A stretch of DNA of 64,000 nucleotides, from contig NZ_LMCT01000034.1 in NCBI RefSeq assembly GCF_001424875.1, positions 112,315 to 176,314 of the forward strand, written 5' to 3'. The stretch is from Kitasatospora sp. Root107 (GTDB lineage Bacteria > Actinomycetota > Actinomycetes > Streptomycetales > Streptomycetaceae). A program made the position numbers and the translations under genes. A model generated the notes under the pieces. The model ran no database searches and had not been told where the DNA came from. It saw only the letters and a program-made list of their open reading frames with translations. This document shows positions 9,051 through 17,742 of the stretch, one piece after another (position 1 is the stretch's first letter; every line of letters starts with the position of its first letter).

Positions 9051-9070
9051 ATGGCAGCGTCAACTGCCAT
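9051..9070. promoter_or_regulatory. Candidate operator, 20-bp palindrome ahead of the fructan operon
   Basis: ATGGCAG and CTGCCAT flank a 6-base spacer in the gap between the LacI gene stop and the binding-protein gene. A sugar-operon operator would be expected there. It does not resemble the palindrome upstream of the LacI gene itself, so its binding protein is uncertain. Confidence 0.45.
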
Positions 9071-9097
9071 GTGATTTCGGTGAGTCCGCCGCCGTTC

Positions 9098-10132
9098 TCA
9101 GTTTCCGGCCGGGATCGGCGGCGGCCCCACGGAGTCCCGACGGATGATCGGGCAGTTCATGAGAAGCGGGTCGTTCCGATCGGACTCCCGCAGCCCCAGG
9201 GCGACCTCCATCGCCCAGCGGCCCATCTCGTAGTGGGGTAGTGCGACCGTGGTGAGCGGCGGATCCAGCTCCGAGGCGATCAGCTGCTGGTCGTCGTAGC
9301 CGACGATCGACAGGTCGTCAGGGATCACCAGGCCGCGACGGTGGGCGGCGGTGTAAGCGCCCATCGCCATACGGTCGTTGAAGCAGAAGATCGCGGTCGG
9401 ACGGCGCTCGGCCGGCAGGTCCAGCAGTCCCTCGACGGCCGCCCGCCCGCCGGCGGCATCGGTTGTCGCGCGCACGTGCAGGGCCGGATCGGGGGTGATT
9501 CCCGACTCGGCGAGCACCTGCAGATAGCCCTGGTGGCGAAGCTCCGAGGCGACGACGTCTTCGGGGTTGGGCGCATCGACATAGGCGATCCGACGGTGAC
9601 CCGCCGCCACCAGCTCACGCGTCGCCGACGCCCCGCCCTGCCGGTCGTCCGGCACCACCGCCGGCCAACCGCCTTCCGTCGGACGGCAGTCCAGGAAGAC
9701 GGCGTCCGCCGGAAGGCCGGCCGGCGCGTCCACCGCGCGGTGCCACATCCGGGCATAGAGCATCGCGTCGACCTGCTGGCCGGCCAGGGCGAGGATCGCC
9801 TTCCGCTCCTGCTCCGCGTCGTCGTCGGTGTTCACCAGGATGACCAGGTGGCCGTGATCTCGGGCGACATCGTTGGCGCCCGCCAGCATCCGGCCGGCGA
9901 AGGGGGTGGTGGCGATCGTGTCGGAGATCAGCCCGATCGTCCGGCTCCGCTGGGTCCGCAGGCTGCGCGCCACCGAGTTCGGCGCGTACCCGGCCGCCTC
10001 GGCCGCCTCGCGGACCCGGGCCTGCGTCTGCGGCGAGATGCGGTCGTTGCCCGCACCGCTCAGCACCATCGAGACGGTGGCGGTCGAGACGCCGGCGGCG
10101 GCCGCAACATCGGACATACGCACCCGGGCCAT
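9098..10132 (-). CDS. LacI-family repressor of the fructan locus
   Basis: About 344 residues. The N-terminal helix-turn-helix and hinge are clear (MSDVAAAAGVSTATVSMVLS, then NSVARSLRTQRSRTIGLI), followed by a periplasmic-binding-protein-like effector domain. Such proteins release their operators on binding a sugar. ATG 10132 is chosen because it directly precedes the HTH and has GAGG about 10 bases upstream; an in-frame ATG at 10153 would add seven residues. It is upstream of and codirectional with the binding protein, permeases and GH32 genes, so fructan sugars are the likely inducer. Confidence 0.93.
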   Translation of the reverse strand: MARVRMSDVAAAAGVSTATVSMVLSGAGNDRISPQTQARVREAAEAAGYAPNSVARSLRTQRSRTIGLISDTIATTPFAGRMLAGANDVARDHGHLVILVNTDDDAEQERKAILALAGQQVDAMLYARMWHRAVDAPAGLPADAVFLDCRPTEGGWPAVVPDDRQGGASATRELVAAGHRRIAYVDAPNPEDVVASELRHQGYLQVLAESGITPDPALHVRATTDAAGGRAAVEGLLDLPAERRPTAIFCFNDRMAMGAYTAAHRRGLVIPDDLSIVGYDDQQLIASELDPPLTTVALPHYEMGRWAMEVALGLRESDRNDPLLMNCPIIRRDSVGPPPIPAGN

Positions 10133-10157
10133 GGCGATCCGACCTCGTTTCATCTGC

Positions 10158-10172
10158 GTTTAATCGTTTAAC
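10158..10172. promoter_or_regulatory. Probable LacI autoregulatory operator
   Basis: GTTTAATCGTTTAAC is a near-palindrome with a central CG, the classical form of LacI-family sites. It lies just upstream of the lacI-type gene. Confidence 0.6.
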
Positions 10173-10291
10173 CTTCGGGACGTGAGTATGCAGTTGCCCC
10201 GTTACACCGTCAAGACAACGGCTGTGCCGTAACCCCGATGCAACCCGAGTGTGACCGGAGCGTGAAGGGGCAGGACGCCGAGAGCGAGCCG

Positions 10292-11230
10292 TCAGCGTGA
10301 CCCGAAGCAGTCACGTAGGAACCTGGCCGCCTGGAGGTTGGCGGTGCGGGCGGCGTCGACGGTGCCGGTCATGGCGAAGAAGCCGTGCGCCATGCCGGGG
10401 TAGCGGGTGAGTTCCACCGGGACTCCGGCGGTGGCGAGCCGGGCCGCGTACGCCTCGCCCTGGTCGCGCAGCGGGTCGTACTCGGCGGTGATGACCAGGG
10501 CCGGGGGCAGGCCGCTCAGGTCGGCCGCCCGGAGTGGGGAGGCCAGCGGGTGCTCGGCGTCCTGAGGGGCGGTCAGGTAGTGCCGGCCGTACCAGGCCAC
10601 CGAGTGATGGTTGAACAGCCACGGGTCGGCGTTGTCGCGCATCGACGCGTCGTCGGCCAGCTGGTCGGTGTTGGGATAGACCAGCAGCTGTCCGGCCAGT
10701 GCGAGGTCGCCGTCGGCGCGGGCGAGCAGGGTCACCGCGGCCGCGAGGTTGCCGCCGGCGCTGTCGCCGCCGACCGCGAGAGCGGCCGGGTCGGCGCCCA
10801 GCTCCTCGGCGTGGTCGGCGACCCAGCGGAGCGCCGCGTGGCAGTCGTGCACCGCTGCCGGGAACGGGTGCTCGGGGGCGAGTCGGTAGCCGACGGTGAC
10901 GACCAGGCAGCCGGCCTCCGCGGCCAGGTCGCGGCAGAGCACGTCGGCGGTGTCGATGCTGCCGAGGGTCCAGCCGCCGCCGAAGTAGTAGAGCAGTGCG
11001 GGCAGAGGCCGTTCGGCGCTCGGCCGGTAGATCCGGACCGGCAACTCGCCACCAGTGCCCGGCAAATGACGGTCAATCACCTCGTACAGGGCGCGGGGTC
11101 TGCCGCCGGCGGCCCGGATCGAGGCCAGGTCGGCTGACCTGGCCTGCTCCACCGACAGGGTGTACAGGGGGGCTGCGCCGCTGCGGGCGCGCTGCTCGCG
11201 CAGGGTCCGGAGCTGTGGGTCCAGAGGCAT
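10292..11230 (-). CDS. Alpha/beta-hydrolase of the hormone-sensitive-lipase family
   Basis: A 312-residue esterase/lipase-like protein with nucleophile motif GDSAGGNLA, an acid Asp in EYDPLRDQG and catalytic His in GMAHGFF. The oxyanion-hole motif, normally HGGG, reads FGGG (LLYYFGGGWTLG), an uncommon change. It is the last gene of the minus-strand biosynthetic operon, 25 bases after the PPTase stop, and no terminator separates them. In a polyketide/peptide cluster such a protein may release or trim a thioester or ester intermediate; that role is inferred. Confidence 0.88.
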   Translation of the reverse strand: MPLDPQLRTLREQRARSGAAPLYTLSVEQARSADLASIRAAGGRPRALYEVIDRHLPGTGGELPVRIYRPSAERPLPALLYYFGGGWTLGSIDTADVLCRDLAAEAGCLVVTVGYRLAPEHPFPAAVHDCHAALRWVADHAEELGADPAALAVGGDSAGGNLAAAVTLLARADGDLALAGQLLVYPNTDQLADDASMRDNADPWLFNHHSVAWYGRHYLTAPQDAEHPLASPLRAADLSGLPPALVITAEYDPLRDQGEAYAARLATAGVPVELTRYPGMAHGFFAMTGTVDAARTANLQAARFLRDCFGSR

Positions 11231-11255
11231 CGGGGGTGCTCCGTTCGACGGGTCG

Positions 11256-11969
11256 TCAGCGGGGGGTGCTGGGGTCGGGCCAGGTCCAGCGGCGCAGGGT
11301 CACCCGGAAGGCCTCGGTGCCGGACAGGGCGACGGCCGCCCGGTAGCCGGGGGGCGCGGGGACGTCGGTGACGCGGTAGTCGCGCGACCAGGCGTCGTCG
11401 GGGTGCTCGCCGGTCCCGGTGCTGCCGTCGAGCAGCGGGATCCGCAGCCCCTGGGTCAGCCGGCCGCCGTACGCCTTGACCAGGGCCTCCTTGCGGGCCC
11501 AGAGCCGGGCGAAGCGGTCGGCCCGGCTGTCGGGGTCCGCCGCCGCCCGGACGAAACCGGCCTCCTCGGGCGGGAAGTAGCGCTCCGCCATGGCGATGGC
11601 GTCCAGCCGCGTCAGCACCCGTTGGACGTCCACGCCGACCCGGCGCGACGCCGAGACCGCGACCATGGCGACGGTGTCCGAGTGGGAGAGGTTGACCTCC
11701 GCTCCGGTGTGACGGCCGGTCAGTTCGGGCTTGCCGTGCGGACCGTGCCGCCAGCGGATCTCCTCGGGCGTGGCCCCGAGCCGCCGGGCGACGATGCAGC
11801 GGAGCGCGCCGTGGGCGACGACGAACCGACGGCGGTCGTCGGCCGAACGGTAGGCCTCGGCACGGAGCCGTTCGCCCGGGTCCAGCACGGCGAACAGGCT
11901 CGCCAGGGCAGGCCCGGACTGCTGGTCGGGCACCAGCCAGAGCCGGACCGTGTCCGGGGTGCCGGTCAC
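11256..11969 (-). CDS. Sfp-type 4'-phosphopantetheinyl transferase
   Basis: About 237 residues. It transfers phosphopantetheine from CoA to carrier-protein serines. The family motifs are present: GKPEL followed by VNLSHS, then GVDVQRV with the Mg-binding Asp, and LWARKEALVKAYG (the WxxKEA motif). The GTG start at 11969 overlaps the aminotransferase stop by four bases (GTGA), so translation is coupled. A dedicated PPTase fits the four carrier proteins in this cluster, three of which have unusual serine motifs. Confidence 0.93.
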   Translation of the reverse strand: MTGTPDTVRLWLVPDQQSGPALASLFAVLDPGERLRAEAYRSADDRRRFVVAHGALRCIVARRLGATPEEIRWRHGPHGKPELTGRHTGAEVNLSHSDTVAMVAVSASRRVGVDVQRVLTRLDAIAMAERYFPPEEAGFVRAAADPDSRADRFARLWARKEALVKAYGGRLTQGLRIPLLDGSTGTGEHPDDAWSRDYRVTDVPAPPGYRAAVALSGTEAFRVTLRRWTWPDPSTPR

Positions 11970-13258
11970 CGGGGCTCCGCCCGGTCCCTGACCAGCCGGG
12001 CGAGCCGGCGCACGCCCTCCTCGATCTGCGCCGGTTCCAGCGCACTGCAGGACAGCCGGAGGGCCCGCCGCCCGCCGTCGCCGCCGTGGAAGAAGCTCAT
12101 CGGGGTCCACAGCACCCCGTAGTCCCGGCCGGAAATCTCCAGCAGGCTCTCGTCGGCGGTCAACGGCACGTCGACCACCGCGAAGAAGCCGCCGTCCGGC
12201 GCGTTCCAGCGGACCCTGGGCTGATCGGCGAAGGAGCGCTCCAGGGTCGCCAGCAGGGTGCGCAGGTTTTCGCGGTAGAACTGGATCTTCTCCTTGGCGG
12301 CGGTCCTGAGGCTGCACCCGGACTCGACCAGGAAGCCGCCGACCAGGGCCTGCGCGACCGGTGAGGTGTTCACCGTGAGCAGGCTCTTCACCGTGGACAG
12401 CTCCTCCGCGAGCAGCGTGCGGCGGCCCTGACGGTCGATCACGGCCTGGTCGGCGACCAGGAAGCCGATCCGGGCACCGGGGAAGCAGGACTTGGCGAAG
12501 GAGCCGAGGTAGATCACCCGCTGCCCGGTGTCCAGGGCCTTGAGCGCGGGCCGGGGTGCCTCGTCGAGCCCGAACAGCCCGTAGGGATCGTCCTCCAGCA
12601 GCAACAGGTCGGCCTCCGCTGCCACTTCGAGCAGCCGTCGCCGGGCCGGAACCGGCATCGAGGCCCCGGACGGGTTGGCGAAGCTCGGCACCAGGTAGAG
12701 GGCGCGCGGACGTCGGCCGTCGGCCCGGACGGCGCGGGCGACGGCGAGTACGGTCTCCGGGTCGAGGCCGTCCGCCGTCTCGGGCACCGGCACCACCTCG
12801 ATGCCGAGCAGCCTGGCCGCCCCGGTGAACCCGACGTAGCAGGGCTCGACGGCGAGCACCACGTCGCCCGGCCCCGCGCACAGCCCGCGCAGCGCGACGA
12901 CCATCGCCTCCTGGGCGCCGGTGGTGACCATCACGGCCTGCTCCGGCACCTCGATCCCCTCGTCCTGGGCGAGCATCCGGGCGATCAGCGGGCCGAGGTA
13001 GCCGTTGGTCCGGCCGTACTGCAGCAGTTGGCGCTGCCGCTGGTCCGCGTCGAGGCCGAGCCGCTCCAGGTGGTCGAGGTAGGTCCGGAGGTAGCGGTGC
13101 AGGTCGTCGGTGCTGTGGAAGCCCTCGTACGGGCGTCCGGCCGCCAGCGAGATGGCGTCGGGGAAGCGGGACGAGACCTCGTTCAGGAAGTTCATCGACG
13201 CCGACGCCGGGTCGGACACCGACGCGTGCAGCTCCTCGCGCACCAGCTCTGTCGTCAT
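11966..13258 (-). CDS. hpgT: PLP aminotransferase, probable 4-hydroxyphenylglycine aminotransferase (HpgT-like)
   Basis: A 430-residue fold-type I aminotransferase. The PLP-binding Lys256 is in GSFAKSCFPGARIGF; the pyrimidine-ring region is LLLLEDDPYGLF and the phosphate-binding part PSFANPSGA. It resembles the 2-aminoadipate/HpgT branch, in which HpgT of glycopeptide clusters converts 4-hydroxyphenylglyoxylate to 4-hydroxyphenylglycine. The assignment rests on context: it overlaps (ATGA) a hydroxymandelate-oxidase-like gene, and 4-hydroxymandelate synthase is in the same operon. Another arylglycine or amino-acid specificity remains possible. Confidence 0.78.
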   Translation of the reverse strand: MTTELVREELHASVSDPASASMNFLNEVSSRFPDAISLAAGRPYEGFHSTDDLHRYLRTYLDHLERLGLDADQRQRQLLQYGRTNGYLGPLIARMLAQDEGIEVPEQAVMVTTGAQEAMVVALRGLCAGPGDVVLAVEPCYVGFTGAARLLGIEVVPVPETADGLDPETVLAVARAVRADGRRPRALYLVPSFANPSGASMPVPARRRLLEVAAEADLLLLEDDPYGLFGLDEAPRPALKALDTGQRVIYLGSFAKSCFPGARIGFLVADQAVIDRQGRRTLLAEELSTVKSLLTVNTSPVAQALVGGFLVESGCSLRTAAKEKIQFYRENLRTLLATLERSFADQPRVRWNAPDGGFFAVVDVPLTADESLLEISGRDYGVLWTPMSFFHGGDGGRRALRLSCSALEPAQIEEGVRRLARLVRDRAEPR

Positions 13259-14349
13259 CGTCCCTCCCGGGCGAGCGCGATGGCGGACTGGTCGACGGCC
13301 GACAGGGCCGGTCGTCCGGTGAGGGCCATGATGTGAGCGAGCTCCTCGGTCGCCAGGCCGAGCACCCCGGCCACCCCGGCGGCGCCGTCCGCCGCCAGGC
13401 CCCAGAGCACCGGGCGGCCGAGCAGTACCGCCCGCGCCCCCAGTGCGAGCGCCGCGAAGGCGTCGGCGCCACTGCGGACCCCGCCGTCGAACAGCACCGG
13501 GCAGGCGGCGGCCCCGACCGCGTCCACCACCTCGGCCAGGGCGTCCAGGCTCGCCGGAGCGCCGTCCAGCTGCCGGCCGCCGTGGTTGGAGACCACGATC
13601 GCGTCGGCCCCGTGCTCCACGGCGAGTACGGCGTCCTCGGCGGTGAGGATGCCCTTCAGGACCAGGGGCAGCTCGCTGCGCCCGCGCAGCCAGGCCAGGT
13701 CGGCCCAGGTCACCGAGGGGTCGACGGCCTCTGCGGTGTGCACCGCCAGCGCGGAGCGGCCGGCGTCGGAGCGGTGGGCGGAGGCCATCAGCGCCGGGTC
13801 GAGGTTGACGGCGGAGATGCCGGCCGGGATCGCGAAGCCGTTGCGGGCGTCCCGGTGGCGCCGTCCCAGTTGCGGTGCGTCCACGGTCAGGACGACCGCG
13901 CGGTAGCCGGCCTCGGCGGCCCGGTCGACCAGACCGGCCAGCACCTCGCGGCGGCGCAGCCAGTAGAGCTGGAGCCAGAGTGGCCCGGTGGCCTCGGCGG
14001 CGATGTCCTCCAGCGTGCGGCTGGCGAAGACGCTGACCATGTAGAGCGCTCCGGCCGACCCGGCGCCACGGGCGGTGGCGACCTCGCCGTCGGGGTGCAC
14101 CAGCCGGTGGTAGGCGGTGGGCGCGACGCCAACCGGGGTGGCCAGGCGGGCGCCGAGGAGTTCCGTCCCGGTGTCGCAGGCGGAGACGTCGACCAGCACC
14201 CTCGGGCGCAGCGTCACCCGGGCGAAGGCGCGCCGGTTGGCGTCGACGGTGCGTTCGTCTTCGGCGCCTCCCTCGACGAAGTCCCAGGTGCGGTCGTCGA
14301 GTTGACGCTGCGCCAGGTCACGGTAGTCCTCGATGCGGAGCGGTGTCAC
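13255..14349 (-). CDS. hmo: FMN-dependent alpha-hydroxy-acid oxidase, probable 4-hydroxymandelate oxidase
   Basis: About 364 residues. It probably oxidises L-4-hydroxymandelate to 4-hydroxyphenylglyoxylate using FMN. The active-site block IVVSNHGGRQLDGAPAS holds the catalytic His256 and substrate-binding Arg259; Lys232 (LVLKGILTAEDA) binds FMN, and FDGGVRSG and GRPVLWGL bind the flavin phosphate. The GTG start at 14349 overlaps the preceding stop (GTGA). Family members also oxidise lactate or glycolate; the aryl substrate is inferred from hmaS and hpgT in the same operon. Confidence 0.85.
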   Translation of the reverse strand: MTPLRIEDYRDLAQRQLDDRTWDFVEGGAEDERTVDANRRAFARVTLRPRVLVDVSACDTGTELLGARLATPVGVAPTAYHRLVHPDGEVATARGAGSAGALYMVSVFASRTLEDIAAEATGPLWLQLYWLRRREVLAGLVDRAAEAGYRAVVLTVDAPQLGRRHRDARNGFAIPAGISAVNLDPALMASAHRSDAGRSALAVHTAEAVDPSVTWADLAWLRGRSELPLVLKGILTAEDAVLAVEHGADAIVVSNHGGRQLDGAPASLDALAEVVDAVGAAACPVLFDGGVRSGADAFAALALGARAVLLGRPVLWGLAADGAAGVAGVLGLATEELAHIMALTGRPALSAVDQSAIALAREGR

Positions 14350-15119
14350 CTGGGCACCTCGCCGTCCAGGTCGACGGTGACCAGCCGTCCGCTGTCGTGG
14401 TCGGCCAGCAGCAGCCTGCGCGGTCCGGCGGCCGGCCGGGCCAGTTCGCCGGCCAGCTCCCACCACACGCCGGTGCCGGGCTGGCTCGGGTCGGAGTTCC
14501 TCAGGAGCTCGGCCCCGGCGGGTTCGGCGGCCGGAGCCGAGACCCTGGCCGGCCGTTCGCCCGGCAGCGGTTCGCCGAACAGCAGTGCCACGCCCCGGCT
14601 TTCGGCCGGGACGGTGACCGGGATGCCGGGGTCGTAGGGCAGCGAGTTCTGCTCGACCACCAGCAGCAGCGCCCGCCGGAGCCCGCCCGAGCGCGCGTAC
14701 GCGTCGACCAGCCGCAGCGCGGTGAACGCGCTCGCGGTGCCCTGGTCGCTGACCGCGAAGGCCATCGGTGTGCCGGGGCAGACGTGGCTCAGGTAGGTGG
14801 CCGTGGCGCGGCCCGGAGTGAGGTCGGGGATCGAGTACGCGAGCACCAACAGGTCGACCGACTCGCCTGCGGGCACGGCCGCGTGGATCAGCGCCTCGCC
14901 CATCTCCCCGTAGGACTGGCCGACATGTTCCGAGGGGTCGGGTGAGAGCCCGTACGGGTGCAGCAGGTCGGCCAGGTAGCGAGCCAGCCGCTCGGCGTGG
15001 ACCGGGTCGCCGGCCAGTGCCGCCGGTTCCGGGAAGGCCATCCGTACGGCGCGACGGATGCCCCAGGCAGCAGGCGGTGAGGCGACTTCGCTCGCCGGCC
15101 CGAAGGTGCGCATCCTCAC
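14346..15119 (-). CDS. KAS III/thiolase-fold protein lacking the active-site cysteine
   Basis: 257 residues, shorter than active KAS III enzymes (about 320-350). The region VDLLVLAYSIPDLTPGRATA then VSDQGTASAFTALRLVDAYA follows the condensing-enzyme pattern. The nucleophile position, normally Cys in ACSG/ACAS, is replaced here (SDQGTAS). It overlaps the ACP gene by four bases and is separated from an active KAS III only by that ACP. I infer a non-catalytic partner subunit, comparable to the Cys-less PqsB that pairs with PqsC or to chain-length factors of type II synthases. A degenerate enzyme cannot be excluded. Confidence 0.65.
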   Translation of the reverse strand: MRMRTFGPASEVASPPAAWGIRRAVRMAFPEPAALAGDPVHAERLARYLADLLHPYGLSPDPSEHVGQSYGEMGEALIHAAVPAGESVDLLVLAYSIPDLTPGRATATYLSHVCPGTPMAFAVSDQGTASAFTALRLVDAYARSGGLRRALLLVVEQNSLPYDPGIPVTVPAESRGVALLFGEPLPGERPARVSAPAAEPAGAELLRNSDPSQPGTGVWWELAGELARPAAGPRRLLLADHDSGRLVTVDLDGEVPR

Positions 15120-15400
15120 GCCTCCGGGAGCAGGTTCCCGGCGACGTAGTCGGCCAGTGAGCCGACCGTGCCGAAGTCGTCCCGGCCGAGGTCCTCGACG
15201 CTGATCTCCACCGCCAGGCGTTCCTCCAGCTCCAGGACGAGTTCGAGGCCGGTGGTCGAGCTCATCCCGAGGGCCTCCATCAGCGTGGTGTCGGCCGTGG
15301 CACCGGTGACCTCGCGCTTGAGCACGAGGGGGAGCAGGTCACAGATGGTGTCGACCAGTTGCTCGCGCAGAGCAGGGTCGGCGGTGTCGTGCTCAGGCAT
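15116..15400 (-). CDS. Acyl carrier protein (ACP-1)
   Basis: 94 residues with the four-helix carrier-protein pattern. The phosphopantetheine serine lies in ALGMSSTTGLEL, where the usual D/E before Ser is replaced, giving GMSS. Acidic helix II (ELVLELEERLAVEIS) is typical for docking. GAAGGA sits 8 bases upstream of the ATG. It lies between the KAS III gene and its Cys-less partner and probably carries the acyl or arylacyl unit they handle. Confidence 0.85.
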   Translation of the reverse strand: MPEHDTADPALREQLVDTICDLLPLVLKREVTGATADTTLMEALGMSSTTGLELVLELEERLAVEISVEDLGRDDFGTVGSLADYVAGNLLPEA

Positions 15401-15424
15401 GGTGGATCCTTCGTGGGTGGGTGG

Positions 15425-16354
15425 TCAGTGCTGGAGGACCATGGCCGAGAAGGTGGCGCCGCGTCCGGCGCCCGCGGCGGCCATCACGTAGGGCTCGCCC
15501 GGCCGCAGCAGCCCCCGCTGGCGCGCCGTGCGGTAGTTGACGAGGTTGTCCGCGCAGAAGACGTGGCCCGCCGTCGCCACGTTGTCGAGCACGACCCGTT
15601 CGCGCGGGTAGCCGAGGGTGCGGCAGACCTGGTGCCAGGCCACGCTGTTGACGTTGTGCGGCAGGATCACCCCGATCGCGTCCACGGTCAGTCCGGCCCG
15701 CTCGACGGCGGCGAGGACCGCCGCCGCCAGCGCGTCGGCGTAGATCCGCTGGAACTCCAGGGCCTGCTCGGGCGCGTCGGTGTCGAACTCGCCCCTGAGG
15801 TCGGCGGCGTAGGACAGCACCCGGTCGCGGTCCCCGGCGGGGGCGACCAGGCAGGCGGAGGCGCCCTCGCCGAAGAACGAGGTGCCGGGGACCATCCCGG
15901 CCTCGGGGGTGAACGCCTTCTCCCCGGCCAGTACGAGGGCGAGGCCGCCGGGGTCGGCGTCGGCGGCGAGCAGCCGGCCCGCCACGTCGATGGCGAGCAG
16001 GCCCGAGGCGCAGGCGTGATGGCCGACCGCGAACACCGTCGCCCGGTCGAGGCCCAGCTCCCGGCACAGCTCCCGGACCGGGTTGTGGGGGTAGGGCACC
16101 ACGGTCGGGAAGGTGCGGGCGTGCAGCACGTAGCGGACCCGGTGCTCCCGGCCGGGCAGGGCATCGAGGCCGGCCACCGCGCCGCGCAGCAGGTCGAGCA
16201 GGCTGCCGTGCGGGTCGCGGCGGACCGAGCCGAGCCGGTGGTAGCGGCGGAAGACCTTGACCTGCATCGGGGTCAGCCCGAAGTCCCCCGCGAGCTCCTC
16301 GATCGGCACCCGGCCGGGGGGCAGGTAGTCGGCCACCGCCAGCAGTGCGGTCAC
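15425..16354 (-). CDS. Beta-ketoacyl-ACP synthase III family protein
   Basis: A 309-residue condensing enzyme. The nucleophile Cys115 lies in VGHHACASGLLAI and His233 in ILPHNVNSVAW. At the third catalytic position, usually Asn in a GN(T/S) motif, the sequence reads TAGHVFCADN, so His264 may replace it. KAS III enzymes prime chains from acyl-CoA plus malonyl-ACP, and some cluster relatives form esters or heterocycles instead. The GTG start at 16354 overlaps the condensation-domain stop (GTGA). With the dedicated ACP and Cys-less partner it forms a likely priming or terminating module. Confidence 0.85.
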   Translation of the reverse strand: MTALLAVADYLPPGRVPIEELAGDFGLTPMQVKVFRRYHRLGSVRRDPHGSLLDLLRGAVAGLDALPGREHRVRYVLHARTFPTVVPYPHNPVRELCRELGLDRATVFAVGHHACASGLLAIDVAGRLLAADADPGGLALVLAGEKAFTPEAGMVPGTSFFGEGASACLVAPAGDRDRVLSYAADLRGEFDTDAPEQALEFQRIYADALAAAVLAAVERAGLTVDAIGVILPHNVNSVAWHQVCRTLGYPRERVVLDNVATAGHVFCADNLVNYRTARQRGLLRPGEPYVMAAAGAGRGATFSAMVLQH

Positions 16355-17742
16355 CGCAGCCGCCCCGAGGCCCGGGCGCCGGGCGGCAGCAGGACGGACG
16401 TGGCCGGATCGAGGGCAGCCTCGACCGCGACCGCCTCCATGCCGTGGGCCAGCGCCTCGGCGTCGCCGGGGGAGAAGTACCGGGTGTCCGTCTGGATCTC
16501 CGTCACCAGCCCGCCGGGGGCGTCGCCGAAGTTGAGGAGGAGTGCGTCCAGGGCGTTGTCCCTGCGGCGGACCCACTGGAACACACTGTCGGCCCGCGCC
16601 TTCCGCAGCCGCTGGGCCAGCGGCTCGCCGCTCGGCGGGCCGTCCTCCTCGGGCGCCGGGTGCAGGCTGCGGTCGTTGAAGAAGCACTCCACGTCGACGG
16701 CCTCGCCCCGCTCCGCAGAGATCCGGCCGACCAGCTCCTTCAAGTGCTCCGGGTGGAAGTAGGCGTGCTTGTACGTGGTCATGGCGCTGCGCCGGGTCAG
16801 CTCGACGGCCTCGTCGAAGGTGCCGTCCGCGATGTCCAGGACCGAGATGCCGGCCTGGGCGACCATGCACACCACGTCGCTCAGACCGGACCGGAAGCGG
16901 TTGTTGACGACGGGTCGGACCACCACCGGGCCGACGCCGGTGATCCGGCGCAGCGCGACCGCGTACACCGCCAGCAGGACGGTCCGGATGTCGGTACCGG
17001 TCCGCTCGGCGATCACCGGCAGCGCCAGCCGCAGGGCGGGGGAGACGAACTCGGCGGTCCAGTGCCGGGGGGTGGACGGATCCGTCGGCACCGGGAAGCG
17101 GCGGGCCGGGATCGCCCGGAGGACCCGCTCCCAGTGGCGCAGGGCCTGGGCGTTCTGCCGCTGCCCGGCCGGGGAGCGCTGCCAGGCGGCCTGCTCCAGC
17201 TGCTGCAGGCCGGTGACCGGTGCGGTCGACCGCTGCTGCAACTCGCGGAGCATGATCACCCCGCCGGCGGCATCGGTCACCAGGTGGTGCGTGATGCTGA
17301 CCAGATGGGTGGGCAGGCCGTCCCGCCGCACCACGGCCATCCGCACCGGCCATTCCTCCGTGTAGTCGAAGCGGGTGGACCGGTAGCGCTGCTCGACCAG
17401 GCTCGCGACCTCCTCGGGATCGGCGTCCCCGGCCTCGTAGACCTCGAGCGCCGTGCTGCCGGAGGCGAAGAGCTCCTGGGTGGGCCGGCCTGTCGCGTCG
17501 AACCTGAGCCGCGTCCGCATCGAGGGGAACCGGCCCATCAGGTACCGCAGTTCCTCCGCCACGTCGGCGACCGTGGTGCCGGCGGGCAGCGCGGCCCGTC
17601 CGCCGATCGGCAGGGAGCTGTGCTGGCCCACCATCGCGTGCCAGATCTCCCACATCCCCCAGGACAGCTCGTCGGTGCCCGCGCCGTCTCCGGCGAAGTG
17701 CACGGTCACCCGCTCGGCGGGCTCGTGGACCTGATCACTCAT
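16351..17742 (-). CDS. Stand-alone NRPS condensation-domain protein
   Basis: 463 residues, the size of a single C domain. The active-site motif HHxxxDxxG is intact (THHLVTDAAGG: His152, His153, Asp157, Gly160). Other condensation-type elements include FDYTEEWPVRM and PVVNNRF. Such free proteins form an amide or ester between a carrier-bound acyl chain and an amine or alcohol. No NRPS is present here, so partners must be the separate ACPs. It overlaps the upstream ligase by one base (TGATG) and the downstream KAS III by four. Amide formation with 4-hydroxyphenylglycine is an attractive inference. Confidence 0.85.
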   Translation of the reverse strand: MSDQVHEPAERVTVHFAGDGAGTDELSWGMWEIWHAMVGQHSSLPIGGRAALPAGTTVADVAEELRYLMGRFPSMRTRLRFDATGRPTQELFASGSTALEVYEAGDADPEEVASLVEQRYRSTRFDYTEEWPVRMAVVRRDGLPTHLVSITHHLVTDAAGGVIMLRELQQRSTAPVTGLQQLEQAAWQRSPAGQRQNAQALRHWERVLRAIPARRFPVPTDPSTPRHWTAEFVSPALRLALPVIAERTGTDIRTVLLAVYAVALRRITGVGPVVVRPVVNNRFRSGLSDVVCMVAQAGISVLDIADGTFDEAVELTRRSAMTTYKHAYFHPEHLKELVGRISAERGEAVDVECFFNDRSLHPAPEEDGPPSGEPLAQRLRKARADSVFQWVRRRDNALDALLLNFGDAPGGLVTEIQTDTRYFSPGDAEALAHGMEAVAVEAALDPATSVLLPPGARASGRLR

